In this document: positions 35,701 through 47,185 of the stretch, piece after piece
Layout of the letters: each line of letters begins with the position of its first letter
Numbering within the stretch: position 1 is the stretch's first letter
Assembly (NCBI GenBank): GCA_964030785.1
Contig: OZ034967.1
Coordinates: 51,365,533-51,429,532, forward strand
Origin: Siderastrea siderea
Lineage: Eukaryota; Cnidaria; Anthozoa; Scleractinia; Rhizangiidae
Length of the DNA: 64,000 nucleotides
Direction of reading: 5' to 3'
The notes under the pieces: model-generated
The model's database searches: none
What the model saw: only the letters and a program-made list of their open reading frames with translations
What the model was told of the DNA's origin: nothing
Program-made: the position numbers and the translations under genes

Positions 35701-36611
35701 TTGTGCATTTGCTTGAGTGACAAATGTGGACAAATATGATGTAAATGTATAGCAAATATTAAATTTGCCAGCTTTATCGCGTTGACAAAGGTGTTCAAGA
35801 ATCCATTTTGTGTTTTCTCTTTATTAATGCTTAGTGTTTGATGTCGCTGTTAAAATTGGAAGAGATGCGCTTAGCTCTGTGAAGAGCGCCAATAATACAA
35901 TTTCTTTTCCATTGGGCGGGGATTTCTGAATTCCAATGCGTTGGTAGTTTTCCTAGTTTCTTCAGTGTAGACCGGCATGCAGTTGAACTTTGTAGATAAG
36001 CAAATGCAGTGTCAAGAAAATGGTCGGGGTTTCCTTCGACAGTAAAAACCGCCGATGTTAGAATGGTAACTGTTCAGACGCTCAAGCAGATCATCAGGCT
36101 TTCCTTTTTTCTTCTTGGAGAAACAATCATCAACCTACCGGTCGTAAAACTGTGGGTTAATTGAGGTTCGGACAACTTCGGACTCTAGTCAGTTAGCCAT
36201 GAAGATATTTGCGAGGACTGGGGATAAAGGATTTCCCATACCGCATCCGTCAATTTGTTTATAGAGGTGGCCGTTGAAGCTGAACACTGTGTTCTTAGCG
36301 ATATTACAGAGAAGACGCTTGAAGAGAGGTTTAGAACATATAAAATGTACATGTAGCGGACGCTTTTTACCCTGAAGATGAGTTAATTAGTCGAAAACGT
36401 TGGGTTTTTCTTTTTAACTTTTTAGCCTTGCGAATAGTATTTTAAAAAGTATTTCATTAAAGATTTTAAGTGACGAGAAGATATCAGGAAAAAGTTCAAG
36501 AAAGTCGAACGATAGCGTTGGAAGACTTTTCTCTTTACTTTTTTGTGTCTAACAAGCAATAATTCACAAACACTATTTAGGCCAAATTTGAGGCAGTTTT
36601 ATTAGTTTTTC
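32700..36611. repeat. Diverged block Q piece plus block S, copy 2
   Basis: 32700-33340 resembles 47180-47830 closely and block Q loosely. 33340-36611 matches 11634-14640. An extra segment of about 260 bp at about 35571-35834, rich in GACAAATATG-type motifs, is absent from the other two copies. Where the gene exon should follow, the sequence instead enters an inverted duplication at 36612. Confidence 0.7.
34763..36370 (-). pseudogene. Penelope-like retroelement remnant, copy 2
   Basis: Same order as copy 1: GIY-YIG-type region at 34763-35029, linker at 35178-35528, RT core near 36180-36260 (DGCGMGNPLSP by translation of the minus strand). It is interrupted by the extra segment at 35571-35834. 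Inactive. Confidence 0.7.
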
Positions 36612-36946
36612 TTATCAGCGCAAATGCATTTTATTTTTTCCTTTCTCCAGAAACATAAAAAATTGCGCGTTGGCTATTTTGAAAATAAGTGCTTCAGGGC
36701 CCAGTTGTTCAAAAGTTGGATAGCGCTACCCACCAGATAAATCTCTATCCAGTGGATAACACAATTGGTTTCCTTAACACTTATCCACTGGATAGTGACT
36801 TATCCGGTGGATAGCGCTATCCAACTTTTGAACAACTGGGCCCTGAAGCACTTTTTTTCAAAATAGCCAACGCGCAATTTGTGATGTTTCTGAGCTGGAG
36901 AAAGGAAAAAATATAATGCATTTGCGCTGATAATTACCTGAGCAAT
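36612..36946. repeat. Inverted duplication around the CAGTTGTTCAAAAG MITE
   Basis: The right flank of the MITE (36836-36946) is repeated in reverse on its left (36612-36718), giving one long palindrome whose centre is the MITE. In unit 1 the left flank is unrelated. It marks the place where gene exon 1 and block P were lost from unit 2. Confidence 0.75.
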
Positions 36947-37269
36947 TATACTAAACCAATTATTCTCCTCAGGCTCAGCGAATATTGTGGAATAATCCCC
37001 GGCGAATAATTGTTAATTATTTGGACCTTAGGCCTCACACACAGTCCGTTAAGAGAGGATGGTGGTCTGTGGCATGATTTCATCTCATTAAGGAGACAAC
37101 ATATTTCATTCTCTTTCTCAGAAGGGTGAAACGCGTTAACGGTCGGTGCAGCTCGCTCAGACCGTGCCCGTAGAGGGGAGATGACGGTCCCTAAATGGCA
37201 TCTCATTAAATAGGCTCAGAAGGGTTAAACGTTTTGACAGTCCCTACAGTTCGTTTGGACCGTTGGCTA

Positions 37270-38968
37270 GGCATAAATAGATTGTGCTCGGCAACTTTTG
37301 AGCAACTTTTAGCGTTTTCAGCAACTTTTTGTACTGCGAGCAACGGTCAGCAACTAGAGCAACTTTTGCCTTCCTTGGCAACTTTTGAGTCAACAAATAG
37401 TTAAAAACTGACCAAACCATCAAAAAGGTCTTTATCAGGGGGGGGGGGGGGGGAGATAGAAGCAAGGCCTGGGACCGAGAAACGATGTTCTCACAACTTG
37501 CAAAGCGGTCCAGTCAAAACGTGGACAGCGGTGTTTGTCATAGTAAATATTTCCGATCGACGATCAACTTATTCGAAATAGTTTGCAAAATTTATGTGTA
37601 TTTTGTCGGGGGAAAGTAAGCGGTGAGCGGCTAATCTCTCATGGAACTTACTGTTAGTTTCGTACAAGAGAATATTCGATGGAAGCGACATCGATGAAGA
37701 CGCTTCTGTTTTCGCGCTGTCTTGTTTGTTGCGGTGGCGAGTGGATCAGCTGCGAGCTGTACGGCAGTCACGTTTCGCTTGTTTATGCTTGGAGACCAGG
37801 TTTGCGACAAACGTTTCAAAGTTGAATGCTAGAATTAGATAATTCAACGTAAATAAACTTCTCACCGAGAGAAATCGCTTGAACTGTTCAGGATTTTATT
37901 TCTTGTACTCCGCGACGTAATTTTGGTCTTTGTCTATCGCTGAACTGATGCATGTGATAAAAAAAAATTACTGTCAATGTTTCTTTTTACATCTCATTCT
38001 GTAACGAATTGATAGCATGAGATGAGACAGTTATGGCTGTACTCGGTTTGCATATTTTCCTCCAGCGTGGTCTAAATAAATTGCAACGGGAAATGTGCCA
38101 CAAAACATCGATGGAAATAAATTCAATCAAAACCGCTATAACCTAATGCAAGCTAATGCATGGAAACAATACCTACGCACAAAATACGACTTTTATTATG
38201 AATAGTCCAGTTATGTGTTAACAAGATCATTTCACAGTTCAGTACTTTGAACCCGATCCCAGTTTTTAACCCAGCTTCAGAAAATTCTATCTGATTCTAT
38301 ACAGTCGATCAGCACAGACTGGATTGATCGAAGCGCTACTGTTCTACTTTGCGACTAAAAAACTTCGAGAGTAAACTTTTGTCTTCATAAGAAGCAAAAT
38401 GCACGAAAACATGATAAAAGTGTAAAATACGATCAATTCGTCAATTACCTAAACGAAGGGACAAAATTGAATCCGCCGCCTTTGGCCGCCATGATTTTTT
38501 CCCTTCAGCGTCCGAGTTCCGTTGGAACATGCAACATCTGCGCACGCGTAGGAGGCATATCCGCTGACTAGAACCTCACAGATTGCTTTGCAAGTTGTGA
38601 GAACATCGTTTGGATTTCATTTAAGAGAATGTATGGGAAGTTGCTTTTCCCCCCCTGGGTCTTTATTAAAAGGTTTTTATTAAAACTGGTCAAAACTAAG
38701 GATGTCATACGTTCTTACAAATAATTTATAAAATAACACGTGCGCCCACGAACTGGACAGCAGCTATCTAACGAGCGCTTACATCCAGCGGTTATTCGCT
38801 CCAACAATAGAGCTTCCCGCCCGCCTGATCTTGGTATTTGCTGCAGTGCGAGGCATCACAATTAGAAGCTGAAATGTCTGACGAGGAAAATGAAACTAAT
38901 ACAGATATTGACCCTATTGAGGTTACCATAGCCGCTGGGGCAACTCTTAGTAGTCCTGCAAGAGCTTG
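37270..38968 (+). mobile_element. Second hAT copy, rearranged
   Basis: Left end TAGGCATAAATAGATTGTGC as at 17991. It contains a nested element at 37436-38657. Compared with copy 1 it lacks about 1.77 kb (equivalent to about 18315-20085), joined at CCCGCC present on both sides. The transposase start is present (38873-38968), then at about 38969 the sequence jumps into block P. The right end is lost. Confidence 0.8.
37436..38657. mobile_element. CAGGGGG-ended DNA transposon nested in the hAT
   Basis: Ends CAGGGGG and CCCCCTG, flanked by GGTCTTTAT at 37427-37435 and 38658-38666 (8 or 9 bp; the first G is ambiguous). Subterminal inverted repeat: AAACGATGTTCTCACAACTT near 37480 and AAGTTGTGAGAACATCGTTT near 38592. 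Unit 1 shows the empty site at 18150-18158. About 1.22 kb with no transposase, so non-autonomous. Confidence 0.85.
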
Positions 38969-40113
38969 ACAACACGTGTTTGTATTTTGTTGGCTCAGTG
39001 AGGTACGCGAAATGAGTAAATTTGTATCTATAGCCACTTTTCACCTTGAAAAGCGAAGTGATGGTAAGCCTGTGTGTCTTTTTGTCTCTACGGGTTGGGA
39101 GCGTTCTGGAGTGACGGTCGTGGAAAAGGAGTATCTCAATCAACTCCCAAAGTTTTCACTGGGTCATGACTATCACCCCATGTTTGCTCCTTCTTAGGGT
39201 TTCCTTTACATTACTTTACCCTTCCGCAGCGGACTTGGTGTATTCCTACTGCGGGAGTAGGAACTTGAATGGCGATGCTAGACGTCATGAACTGATGAGT
39301 GCGTATTGGGTAATTGTTTGTATAGGAAACGCAACGATAGGGGCCAAAAAGTGGGGTGACTCAAGGCCTGTGACGTAAGAGTTTCCCAAAACTATCGCGA
39401 TCTCAGGCGATTGTCTTTTCCTTTCGAGGTTTCATCACGTTTCGTTCCGGGGGTGGGGGGGAAGGGGGTTATTTGCATGTGCAGGCGTGTCTATTTCCTA
39501 TTTGTGGAATGCTCTTTTGGGCTTTATTCGATTGCGGTCCATAAATAGGTGTAATTGCATGCAAAGGGGTACCTATTTTGCTTTCTGTTATTTGTGGAAA
39601 GGCTTCTTTGGGCAGGAGCCGATTAGATTGAGAACCCAATGTATTAATGATTTTATTGCTTGTTTTGCGTTGTTTTACGAATGAATTGGTTTGTTTATGT
39701 ACCTCTACTAGTCTTTGGCTGTTTCCACCACGTTTGATCACGGGGTCCGCAAATGTGCTTTATTGGCGGTGAAGGTCGTGTTCTTTTTGTCTGGTACCAT
39801 CCGTTTATGATCACTTTTTTATGGAAATACGTATTTGCTTGTGTTGTCTCAGTAAAGTACGTGAGGTGAATTATCTTCCATATTATTACCCTAAGTGGTT
39901 TCCACCTTTAGAAGCAAGGGATTTTTAATAACCCAATGGGGTTTCCCTTATAGGACCTTGGACAGTCTGGAGAGACGGTCGTGAAAAGGGAGTATCTCAA
40001 AAAGCTCCCCTAGCTTACACTGGGTCATTTCTCTCATGTGCACCCCATGTTGGTTCTCTGTTCTTTTCTCCTCCCGTGTTGACTATACTCATCTTATTTT
40101 AGGTGAGGGAATT
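38969..40113. repeat. Block P, copy 3 (start of unit 3)
   Basis: Begins in the middle of block P at GACAACACGTGTTTGT, matching 28333 onward, and runs into block Q exactly as in unit 2. Confidence 0.8.
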
Positions 40114-40886
40114 AGCGTGGTACTAAGTTCAACTGGCCCTTTATCTTTCCAATCGGGGCAACATGAAAACAGTAACGACATGGAAATAGCATCTAAAATT
40201 TGCTGATAGTCACCCATTTTGTCACTTAGCAAGCAAAGAGCTAATTTCCCCTGTCCGTATATCACGTTTACATTTTCGCCTAAGTTCATTATTTATGACT
40301 CCATCATTTGGCCCGTCGTTTCTTAAACTTTCAGTTCAATTAGCTTTTCTTGCTTTAGAGAATAAAGTTTACAAAAAATGTTAAATGCCATAATTGAATA
40401 GAAAGAAGCAATTCATGAACTGATGAACTCGAGCTCGTTGACCCCTTAATCATTCCACTAACCACGCGCAAAACTATTACCATATACTGAGGTTCTAAAT
40501 TTGGTGTCTGTTGACAAAACCCCAATTCAAAGTGAACGAAAGCTTCTTAGCAGTGTATTCATGTAGTGCTGTTTTTTCTCACTATTTTTCAAAATATTCT
40601 TTGGCCAGTTATAAACTGGAGTGCTCTCGAAAGTGGAAAGGTTAAAAGCATCTATTGGTGAATTATTCGAGCTTCTGGTAACACCCCCATTATGTGCTTC
40701 CTAAGATGAGAAGCGCGAAAGGACGAAAAGTGCATTAAGAGGTTTGCAGACTGGTACCAGCAGTCTCACAGCTTTTTCTTTATTGTGGTTTTTCCTTTAT
40801 ACTTCTTTAGTTTTGCACTGATTTAGACTCTCTATACACTAGAAATAATAAAATAACAAAATAAAATAAAATGAACAAAACTCTAC
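40113..40886. repeat. Block Q, copy 3, part before the LINE
   Basis: Matches 29469-30223. It continues after the LINE at 42875-43883. Confidence 0.85.
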
Positions 40887-42676
40887 GTGGTGTTCGACAA
40901 GGTGACCCACTATCCCCTTATCTTTTTATCATTGCACTTGAAATTGTAAATGTGGCTATACGTAAAAATAAAGAAATTGAAGGAATTACATTGGGGAAAA
41001 ACGAAATTAAGCTCAGTATTTTCGCAGACGATTTAACCACTTTCGTTAAAAACACAAAATCATTTCGCCTGTTAGTCATGCTGTTGGAGAACTTTGGTAA
41101 CATATCAGGGTTGAAAATAAACGAGGAAAAAACGGAAGCATATTGGTTGGGAAGTTTGCATGCAGCCCCAGAGAACATCGGAATTTCCACAGTTAATAAA
41201 CCAATGAAAATTTTGGGGATATACTTCACCTACGACTGGCAAAAGTATCAGGAACTTAATTTCGAGAGTATCATCAAGTCTATCAAAAAATCTATCAATC
41301 TTTGGAATTGGAGAAACCTAACACTTCTTGGACGAATACAGATAATCAAGACGTACGCAATGCCTAAATTTATGTTTAGAGCAGCACAAATACCGTTAAC
41401 AAAAGATATCATCAAAGAAATCAACACAGTTTTATTCCAGTTTGTGTGGAGAGGCCGCAAAGATAAAATAAAACGCCTGGCTCTAATCGGTGACTACAAG
41501 GATGGCGGGTTAAGAATGCCGCACGTAGAATCCCTTATAAAAGCTCAAAGGATTATATGTCTCAAAAAGTATTTAGATGGAAACAAAAGCACATGGAAAT
41601 TATTTTTGGATCACTATCTTAGGGACTATGGAGGCTCCTTCCTGTTGAAATGTAACTATGATGTGTCTGACCTACCACGTTGTTTACCTAAGTTCTATCG
41701 AGAATGTCTTTGTGAGTGGTCTTCATATAATGCGGATAGTTCATGTGTCTCCTCTCCATCTCAAGTGCTCAACGAAATCATTTGGAACAACAAATCTATT
41801 CGCAGAGATGGTAGACCTTTGTACAGAAACAAAATTAAAAATAAAGGTATATTAAGACTCGGAGATATCTTAACTCTCAGGGATTATAAATTAAAATCTT
41901 GGGATCAGATGAAAAAGAATGGCATAACAAATGCAGAGTATTTTCTTTTAATGGGTATCTATAATGCAATTCCTAAAGACTGGATAAACTTATTAAGGAC
42001 TCAATCAAATTCGTCAAATGTGGCCTCGTCTAATGACAACGCAGATCCACCTGACGCATCTCTCCCTTCTTCGTCTAGAGGGGTATATTGGGACCTAGTA
42101 GAAAAAATAAAAATTGCTCCAACTGCTGAGTCTAAATATGAAGAATTTTTTTCTGCGCATGACTTACGGTGGGAACAGTTCTACCTTCTCCCGAGAAAGG
42201 CAACTCTTGATTCCAAAACAAGAGAATTTCAGTATAAACTGTTGCACAGAATTATTTACACAAATAAGATTCTTTATAAAATGGGCTTGGTACCGTCACC
42301 TATGTGTTCCTTTTGTGGAAATATGGAGGAATCTCTCGAGCATTTGTTTATTTATTGCGATATCTCAAAACATTTCTGGTCATCATTGACTGAGTGGTTG
42401 AATGAGTTTGGTTTTGATGTTAGGTATCTGAGCACTTTTGACATAGCGTTTGGTCTCACTAGCAAAGACAGTCTATTATTAAATCATGTAATTATTCTCG
42501 GTAAATATATAATTCACCAAAGCCGCTCTTTAAACATAAAACCCACTCTAACACTGTTGAAAGCAAAAATTCGCTCTACCTATCAAATAGAAAGTCTTAT
42601 AGCAAAGAATAATGAGGACTCGAAAATTCATAAGAAAAAATGGCAAAAACTGCTTCCTTTCGTTGACAGCCCTTAA
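40887..42676 (+). pseudogene. LINE ORF2 C-terminal part (reverse transcriptase and zinc knuckle)
   Basis: Open frame of about 595 residues without stops. It begins RGVRQGDPLSPYLF (RT motif before the active site), then SIFADDLTTFV (catalytic F-A-D-D), then GLKINEEKTE. Near the end are CSFCGNMEESLEHLFIYC (C-x2-C...H-x4-C zinc knuckle) and HFW. The endonuclease and the first half of the RT are missing, so it cannot move on its own. The first codons of the open frame (ATGAACAAAACTCTA) belong to block Q. The lack of stops suggests a recent insertion. Confidence 0.9.
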
Positions 42677-42874
42677 GGAATTTTAATATCAAGTAATCTA
42701 CTTAATTGTTGTAAACATCTTTTGTTTGTAGATAAGCATTCTGTAATGTATTCTGTAATTGTTGCTTTCTGTAATGTTTTTGCGTTTTTTAATGTAGGCC
42801 TGGCTTGTACCTTGTACTTTGTTTTGTGGTTATCAATAAAGGCTTTTGTATTAAAAAAAAAAAAAAAAAAAAAA
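40887..42874 (+). mobile_element. 5'-truncated LINE (L1/Tx1-like) with poly-A tail
   Basis: Insertion into block Q. It starts inside the reverse transcriptase and ends with an AATAAA (42835-42840) and about 22 A. The empty site in unit 2 reads CTCTAC-TATCAAATTGAAG; here CTCTAC is followed by the LINE and the tail by TTGAAG. About 4-7 bases of target were therefore lost and no target duplication was made. Confidence 0.9.
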
Positions 42875-43878
42875 TTGAAGCGACGGTGTGAAAGTTCCCA
42901 AACGTTAATCCAGCTGATTCTTCCATCATTAAAACACTCCTGGGCCCTGTGGTTCAAAGAGCAGGTAATGAAGGGGCCTCATTGAAATCCATCTTGGAAA
43001 AGGATTTCGGCTCGTCGAAATCCGTTTTGGATTTCTCGTTTTATTGGAAAATCCGAAATCCGGATTTTAAAATCGAAATCCAGATTTCCCAATCGAAAGC
43101 ACCCTGAGTCACGGGTAGATCCTATGACTTTAATCCACTCTATAAAATTGAAGCAAAACAGACATGGCTATTCGAAGATTTGCTCATTTCAACTTGGAAA
43201 ATTTAGATAAAACAACCATAATACTCTAGACACAAATATATCGAGGTCTAAAAAAATGTCAAGCAATTCGGTCGATCGATTTTATTGTTCGCTTTTGGCC
43301 ATTCTTGGTACAGTCTAACTTGGTTAAAGAACCGTAACGTTGTAAACATCAGGGAGTCAGCTTAATATTTTATTATGAGACAAATCTTGTCCATCATCGT
43401 GAGGTGGTTGTTTAACACAAGTGTGTGCTTAATATTTTAAACAGTTATTATAGAATTCTTAACTGGAGCCGGAAGAAGTATAATAAATAGACTTTTTAAG
43501 AACTAGAGGCCTTGTGTGACTGGACGCCACAAGGAAAATTTTTCTACTTCACGACAACAACATGCGAATCACCGAGGAAACAACCCTTACGCTTGTCTTG
43601 TTCGTCTCATCAAAATAATTTCCTATGTAACCGTCTTGGTAGTTCATTTACTAAGATTTGGTATGCCAGTTATAAGAAACAACACAGGCAAATAGTGACG
43701 AGGTTGATTTTTTCCAACTTCAATTTCCACACAAGACTAGCCGACCTGTTGAAGACTTCTTTCGAACAATGATGTCAATCGACTCTTCAAAGACAGAGTA
43801 TAAGACTCGATAAGAAGAGAAAGGCTTCTCTACATTCAAGAAGCTTGGCTTGTCCAAGCTTCTAAGCGAACATTACTC

Positions 43879-43883
<5 letters not shown>
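42875..43883. repeat. Block Q, copy 3, part after the LINE
   Basis: Matches 30234-31243. Confidence 0.85.

Positions 43884-43937
<54 letters not shown>
43884..43937. repeat. (TA)n microsatellite, entry site of the foldback
   Basis: TA repeats continue on the other side of the foldback at 45734-45758, matching the single run at 31244-31276 in unit 2. Confidence 0.85.
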
Positions 43938-43950
<13 letters not shown>

Positions 43951-44053
43951 CAAATAAAGAAAGAAATTGTTACTAGTTACTCGAGTTTCACGCTCAAGGC
44001 GATCATCAGACTGAGTCAGTCTACGAAAAGATGTCAGTTATAGATGTTCAAAT

Positions 44054-44509
44054 TCAGGAACGGTTGGAGCGACGCTTCTTCTGATTGGTTGCCACGAAGA
44101 ACTTGTTTTCGTGGCGGCATTTCGTTACCAGCTCGGATTTCTTGTTCAAAAGGGAGAAATTTTGAGAGGTCAAGATGCAAAGTTTCTCAGATAAGCACAG
44201 GTTACAGCGAGAAGGATTGCCTTTGTATGCCCTTGCTCTTTTAATGATGCGCCAGTTGATTTTGTAGTCTATGTTTCCGTCCTTTAAGTTCCAGATGTAT
44301 TTTGAAAGTACAGTGTCATGTGAGTGTTTTCGGTCTTTGAAAGAAAGTTTGTGATTGTTGTATCGTGTTTTGAACTCATTTTCTGTCATGCCAATGTAGG
44401 TCCTTGAGTTACCGGAAGTTGTTGTGACAGTAGCTTCGTAGATAATGTTTAACAAGCATTTCCCGAAGTCCAACAAGCTCCACAAAATATTCAATAGGAA
44501 CAACCTCAA
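44054..44509 (-). pseudogene. GIY-YIG endonuclease region of a Penelope-like element
   Basis: Open minus-strand frame. [20 protein letters not shown] (GIY-YIG-type opening), then KTRYNNHKLSFKD, SKYIWNLKD, INWRIIKRA, then CNLCLSEKLCIL and CRHENKF. This arrangement is typical of the C-terminal nuclease of Penelope-like elements. No RT accompanies it, and it differs from the PLE family in block S. Part of it is repeated in reverse at 45300-45556. Confidence 0.8.
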
Positions 44510-44704
44510 GGTCAGCTACAGCTGCACAACAAACATGGCTAACATAAACTAAAAACATTATCTACGAAGCTACTGTCACAACAACTTCCGGTAACTCAAG
44601 GACCTACATTGGCATGACAGAAAATGAGTTCAAAACACGATACAACAATCACAAACTTTCTTTCAAAGACCGAAAACACTCACATGACACTGTACTTTCA
44701 AAAT

Positions 44705-45297
44705 TGCTGGGTTGCACTGTCACGCCATACAAAAATAAATTCGAAACCATTCAATAAAAGAAGCCACGAATTTCAAATGTTATCAAAGATTCATAAATAA
44801 ACAACTTCTCCAAGTCTCAGGTCTGTGCGGTACACCGTTCTTGAGTTATTTGCCAAAACGTTCCGCGGAAATTTATAGAGCTCAGTATGCAGACGCCATA
44901 TTGGTGTACCACCGTGGTAAACCAATATGGCGGCCGGATATCAAAGAAAACACCGGGAATTCACTTTTGCTATGAAAGCGATCACTTTTCGCTCGTGAGT
45001 TAGTATACTTTCACGTTAACACCTCACCTAATACTTGAAATGTTCAAACTGCTAAAAATCCTAAGGAGAGGCCTTTTTTCAAACAAGACAGCTTTGTCAC
45101 GGCGCCATCTTGATGTCACGTACGGCGGAGAACTCGAAAATTCAAAATGCTCTAGTTTAAAAACGAAGGACGCTACCGAGCTGGAAACTTGTAAAAAGAT
45201 ATATTTTTATGTCAACTTACACCTGCTGACGATAAAAATTCAGCAGGCCTGGTGAGTTTTGATTTTAGAATTTTATGACGTCACATGCAAACCAGCA
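44705..45297. mobile_element. MITE inside the foldback
   Basis: Ends TGCTGGGTTGCA and TGCAAACCAGCA, with CTGTCACGCCAT and ATGACGTCACA further in. Flanked by AT (or AAT) on both sides. The other arm gives the empty site (TTTCAAAATACATCTGG). A 12-bp hairpin CGCCATATTGGT/ACCAATATGGCG lies near 44890-44935. Confidence 0.75.
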
Positions 45298-45758
45298 ATA
45301 CATCTGGAACTTAAAGGACGGAAACATAGACTACAAAATCAACTGGCGCATCATTAAAAGAGCAAGGGCATACAAAGGCATTATCCTTCTCGCTGTAACC
45401 TGTGCTTATCTGAGAAACTTTGCATCTTGACCTCTCAAAATTTCTCCCTTTTGAACAAGAAATCCGAGCTGGTAACGAAATGCCGCCACGAAAACAAGTT
45501 CTTCGTGGCAACCAATCAGAAGAAGCGTCGCTCCAACCGTTCCTGAATTTGAACATCTATAACTGACATCTTTTCGTAGACTGACTCAGTCTGATGATCG
45601 CCTTGAGCGTGAAACTCGAGTAACTAGTAACAATTTCTTTCTTTATTTGTATTTTGCTCTGCATATTTCTGCATTGAGCACTCCTAGGATAAGTGAAGCA
45701 ATTTTATTTCTTGTTTATTCGTTTACATATACATATATATATAAATATATATATATAT

Positions 45759-47185
45759 ATAAACAATACAAGCTATTCGCTTAATGACGGCGGTCCGGCA
45801 TCTGCTAGCAGAAGGCAGTACGGAAAGGATTTTCCACGAGCCTAATAAATTTTAAAGGTCTTTAACAGGAAAATGGCTTGCATAATGGTGGATGCGTTGA
45901 AAAAGAAACAATGTCACTTCAATTACGTTATAATTAGGTGCAGGTTAAGCTTACTTACAAAATTTAGAAAGTGACTCATTTTATCGACTGGAAAGCAACG
46001 GAGGGACTAAATAAACAAATTGAAGTTTTGATGAAATAGTTCTTGTAGAATAACATGGTACTCTGTACTTACAACAGCGAAAAAACTTCGCTTTACTTTT
46101 CCATTTTCTGATCTCTACTTTTTCCTTCATTCTCTTGTCATGCAATTCCGTATGTAAATCATGAAAAATGTGACCATTTTTAACATAGCAATGAACTGGA
46201 AAACGACTTATCGGGCGGATGGTTATCCGCGACGCTACACACGCTTTAATTGTGCAACCAGTCTTCCGGTAAATAGCATTTTAATCCAGTTGATAGGTCT
46301 ATCCACTCTATAAAGTTATGCTCTATTCGGACAACAGGGGCCTGGATTATTTCTCCTGTCCATCTTTAAAGAATGTCAGGGGCTTCCTTTATCTTCTGAT
46401 AGTTTAGTATCATTTTTTTGTTATGAGTAATGCATAAAACATAACGTCCAAAACACGTATTCACCCAAAGACTGAAAGTCAATTAAGTTTTCAAACTCTG
46501 ACGAACACCAAGAAAACCCGCCAAAATAGTTCCAAAACCTAGAAGGAAAGGTAAGTTTGACTGTTTTGCAGAGAGTATCGAAGAATGGTTTGGTTACTTA
46601 CTTCACATGGTTACATGATTTGGTTACTTAATTCCTCTTGTATCGCAGTTGTAAATTTCGTTTCTGGAATGAAAATTGGGTTTGTTTATCACGGTTACGC
46701 ATTTTCCCAATTTAGCAATAATAATCAAGCTATAGCATATATGGGGAGGATGGATGGACTATGGGTCTTACAAAAATAATTACAAAAATAAATTCTCAGT
46801 TGGCTCTGATTGTCGAAAAAAATTCATAGCTTAGTTAAACTAATCAGTACGCTAATTAATTGTGTTTCTTAGTTTGACCAAATGAGTTATGCTTTCCGTT
46901 TTCATATTTTCCTTTTCCCTACGCTCGCAGAAAAATATGAAGCCAAGATCACTTCATTAGACCTGGTTTAGAAAGGTGACATGCCGGAACTTGCGTAGAA
47001 TTTGTATCACGCAAAAGTTCTAAGCAAATCTTTTTTTTTTTTCCTGTAAGACATTTATTTTCCCCCGTTTAAGTCCTACATCAGAAGTATGGTGTCATCA
47101 AGATTTCGTTCTGTAAATAACAAAACTAAGCCTTGCGTAGGAGACAACAGCCCACATTTTCTGACGGAGGCAAAATAGCTGACTG
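45759..47185. repeat. Block R, copy 2
   Basis: Near-identical to 31277-32700, for example TAATGACGGCGGTCCGGCAT at the start. No coding signal. Confidence 0.8.

Larger units (their letters stand above)
43952..45649. mobile_element. Penelope-related foldback element with GIY-YIG reading frame
   Basis: Long inverted repeat. The left arm 43952-44461 is mirrored by 44553-44703 and 45299-45649; the right arm is split by a smaller element (44705-45297). Both arms carry CTGATGATCGCC...GTGAAAC. It is inserted in the (TA)n run and absent from unit 2. Confidence 0.85.

Noticed and set aside
44040..45655. CRISPR-like or phage-like inverted structures
   Set aside because: The context is eukaryotic and the arms belong to one Penelope-related foldback; there are no short regular spacers.
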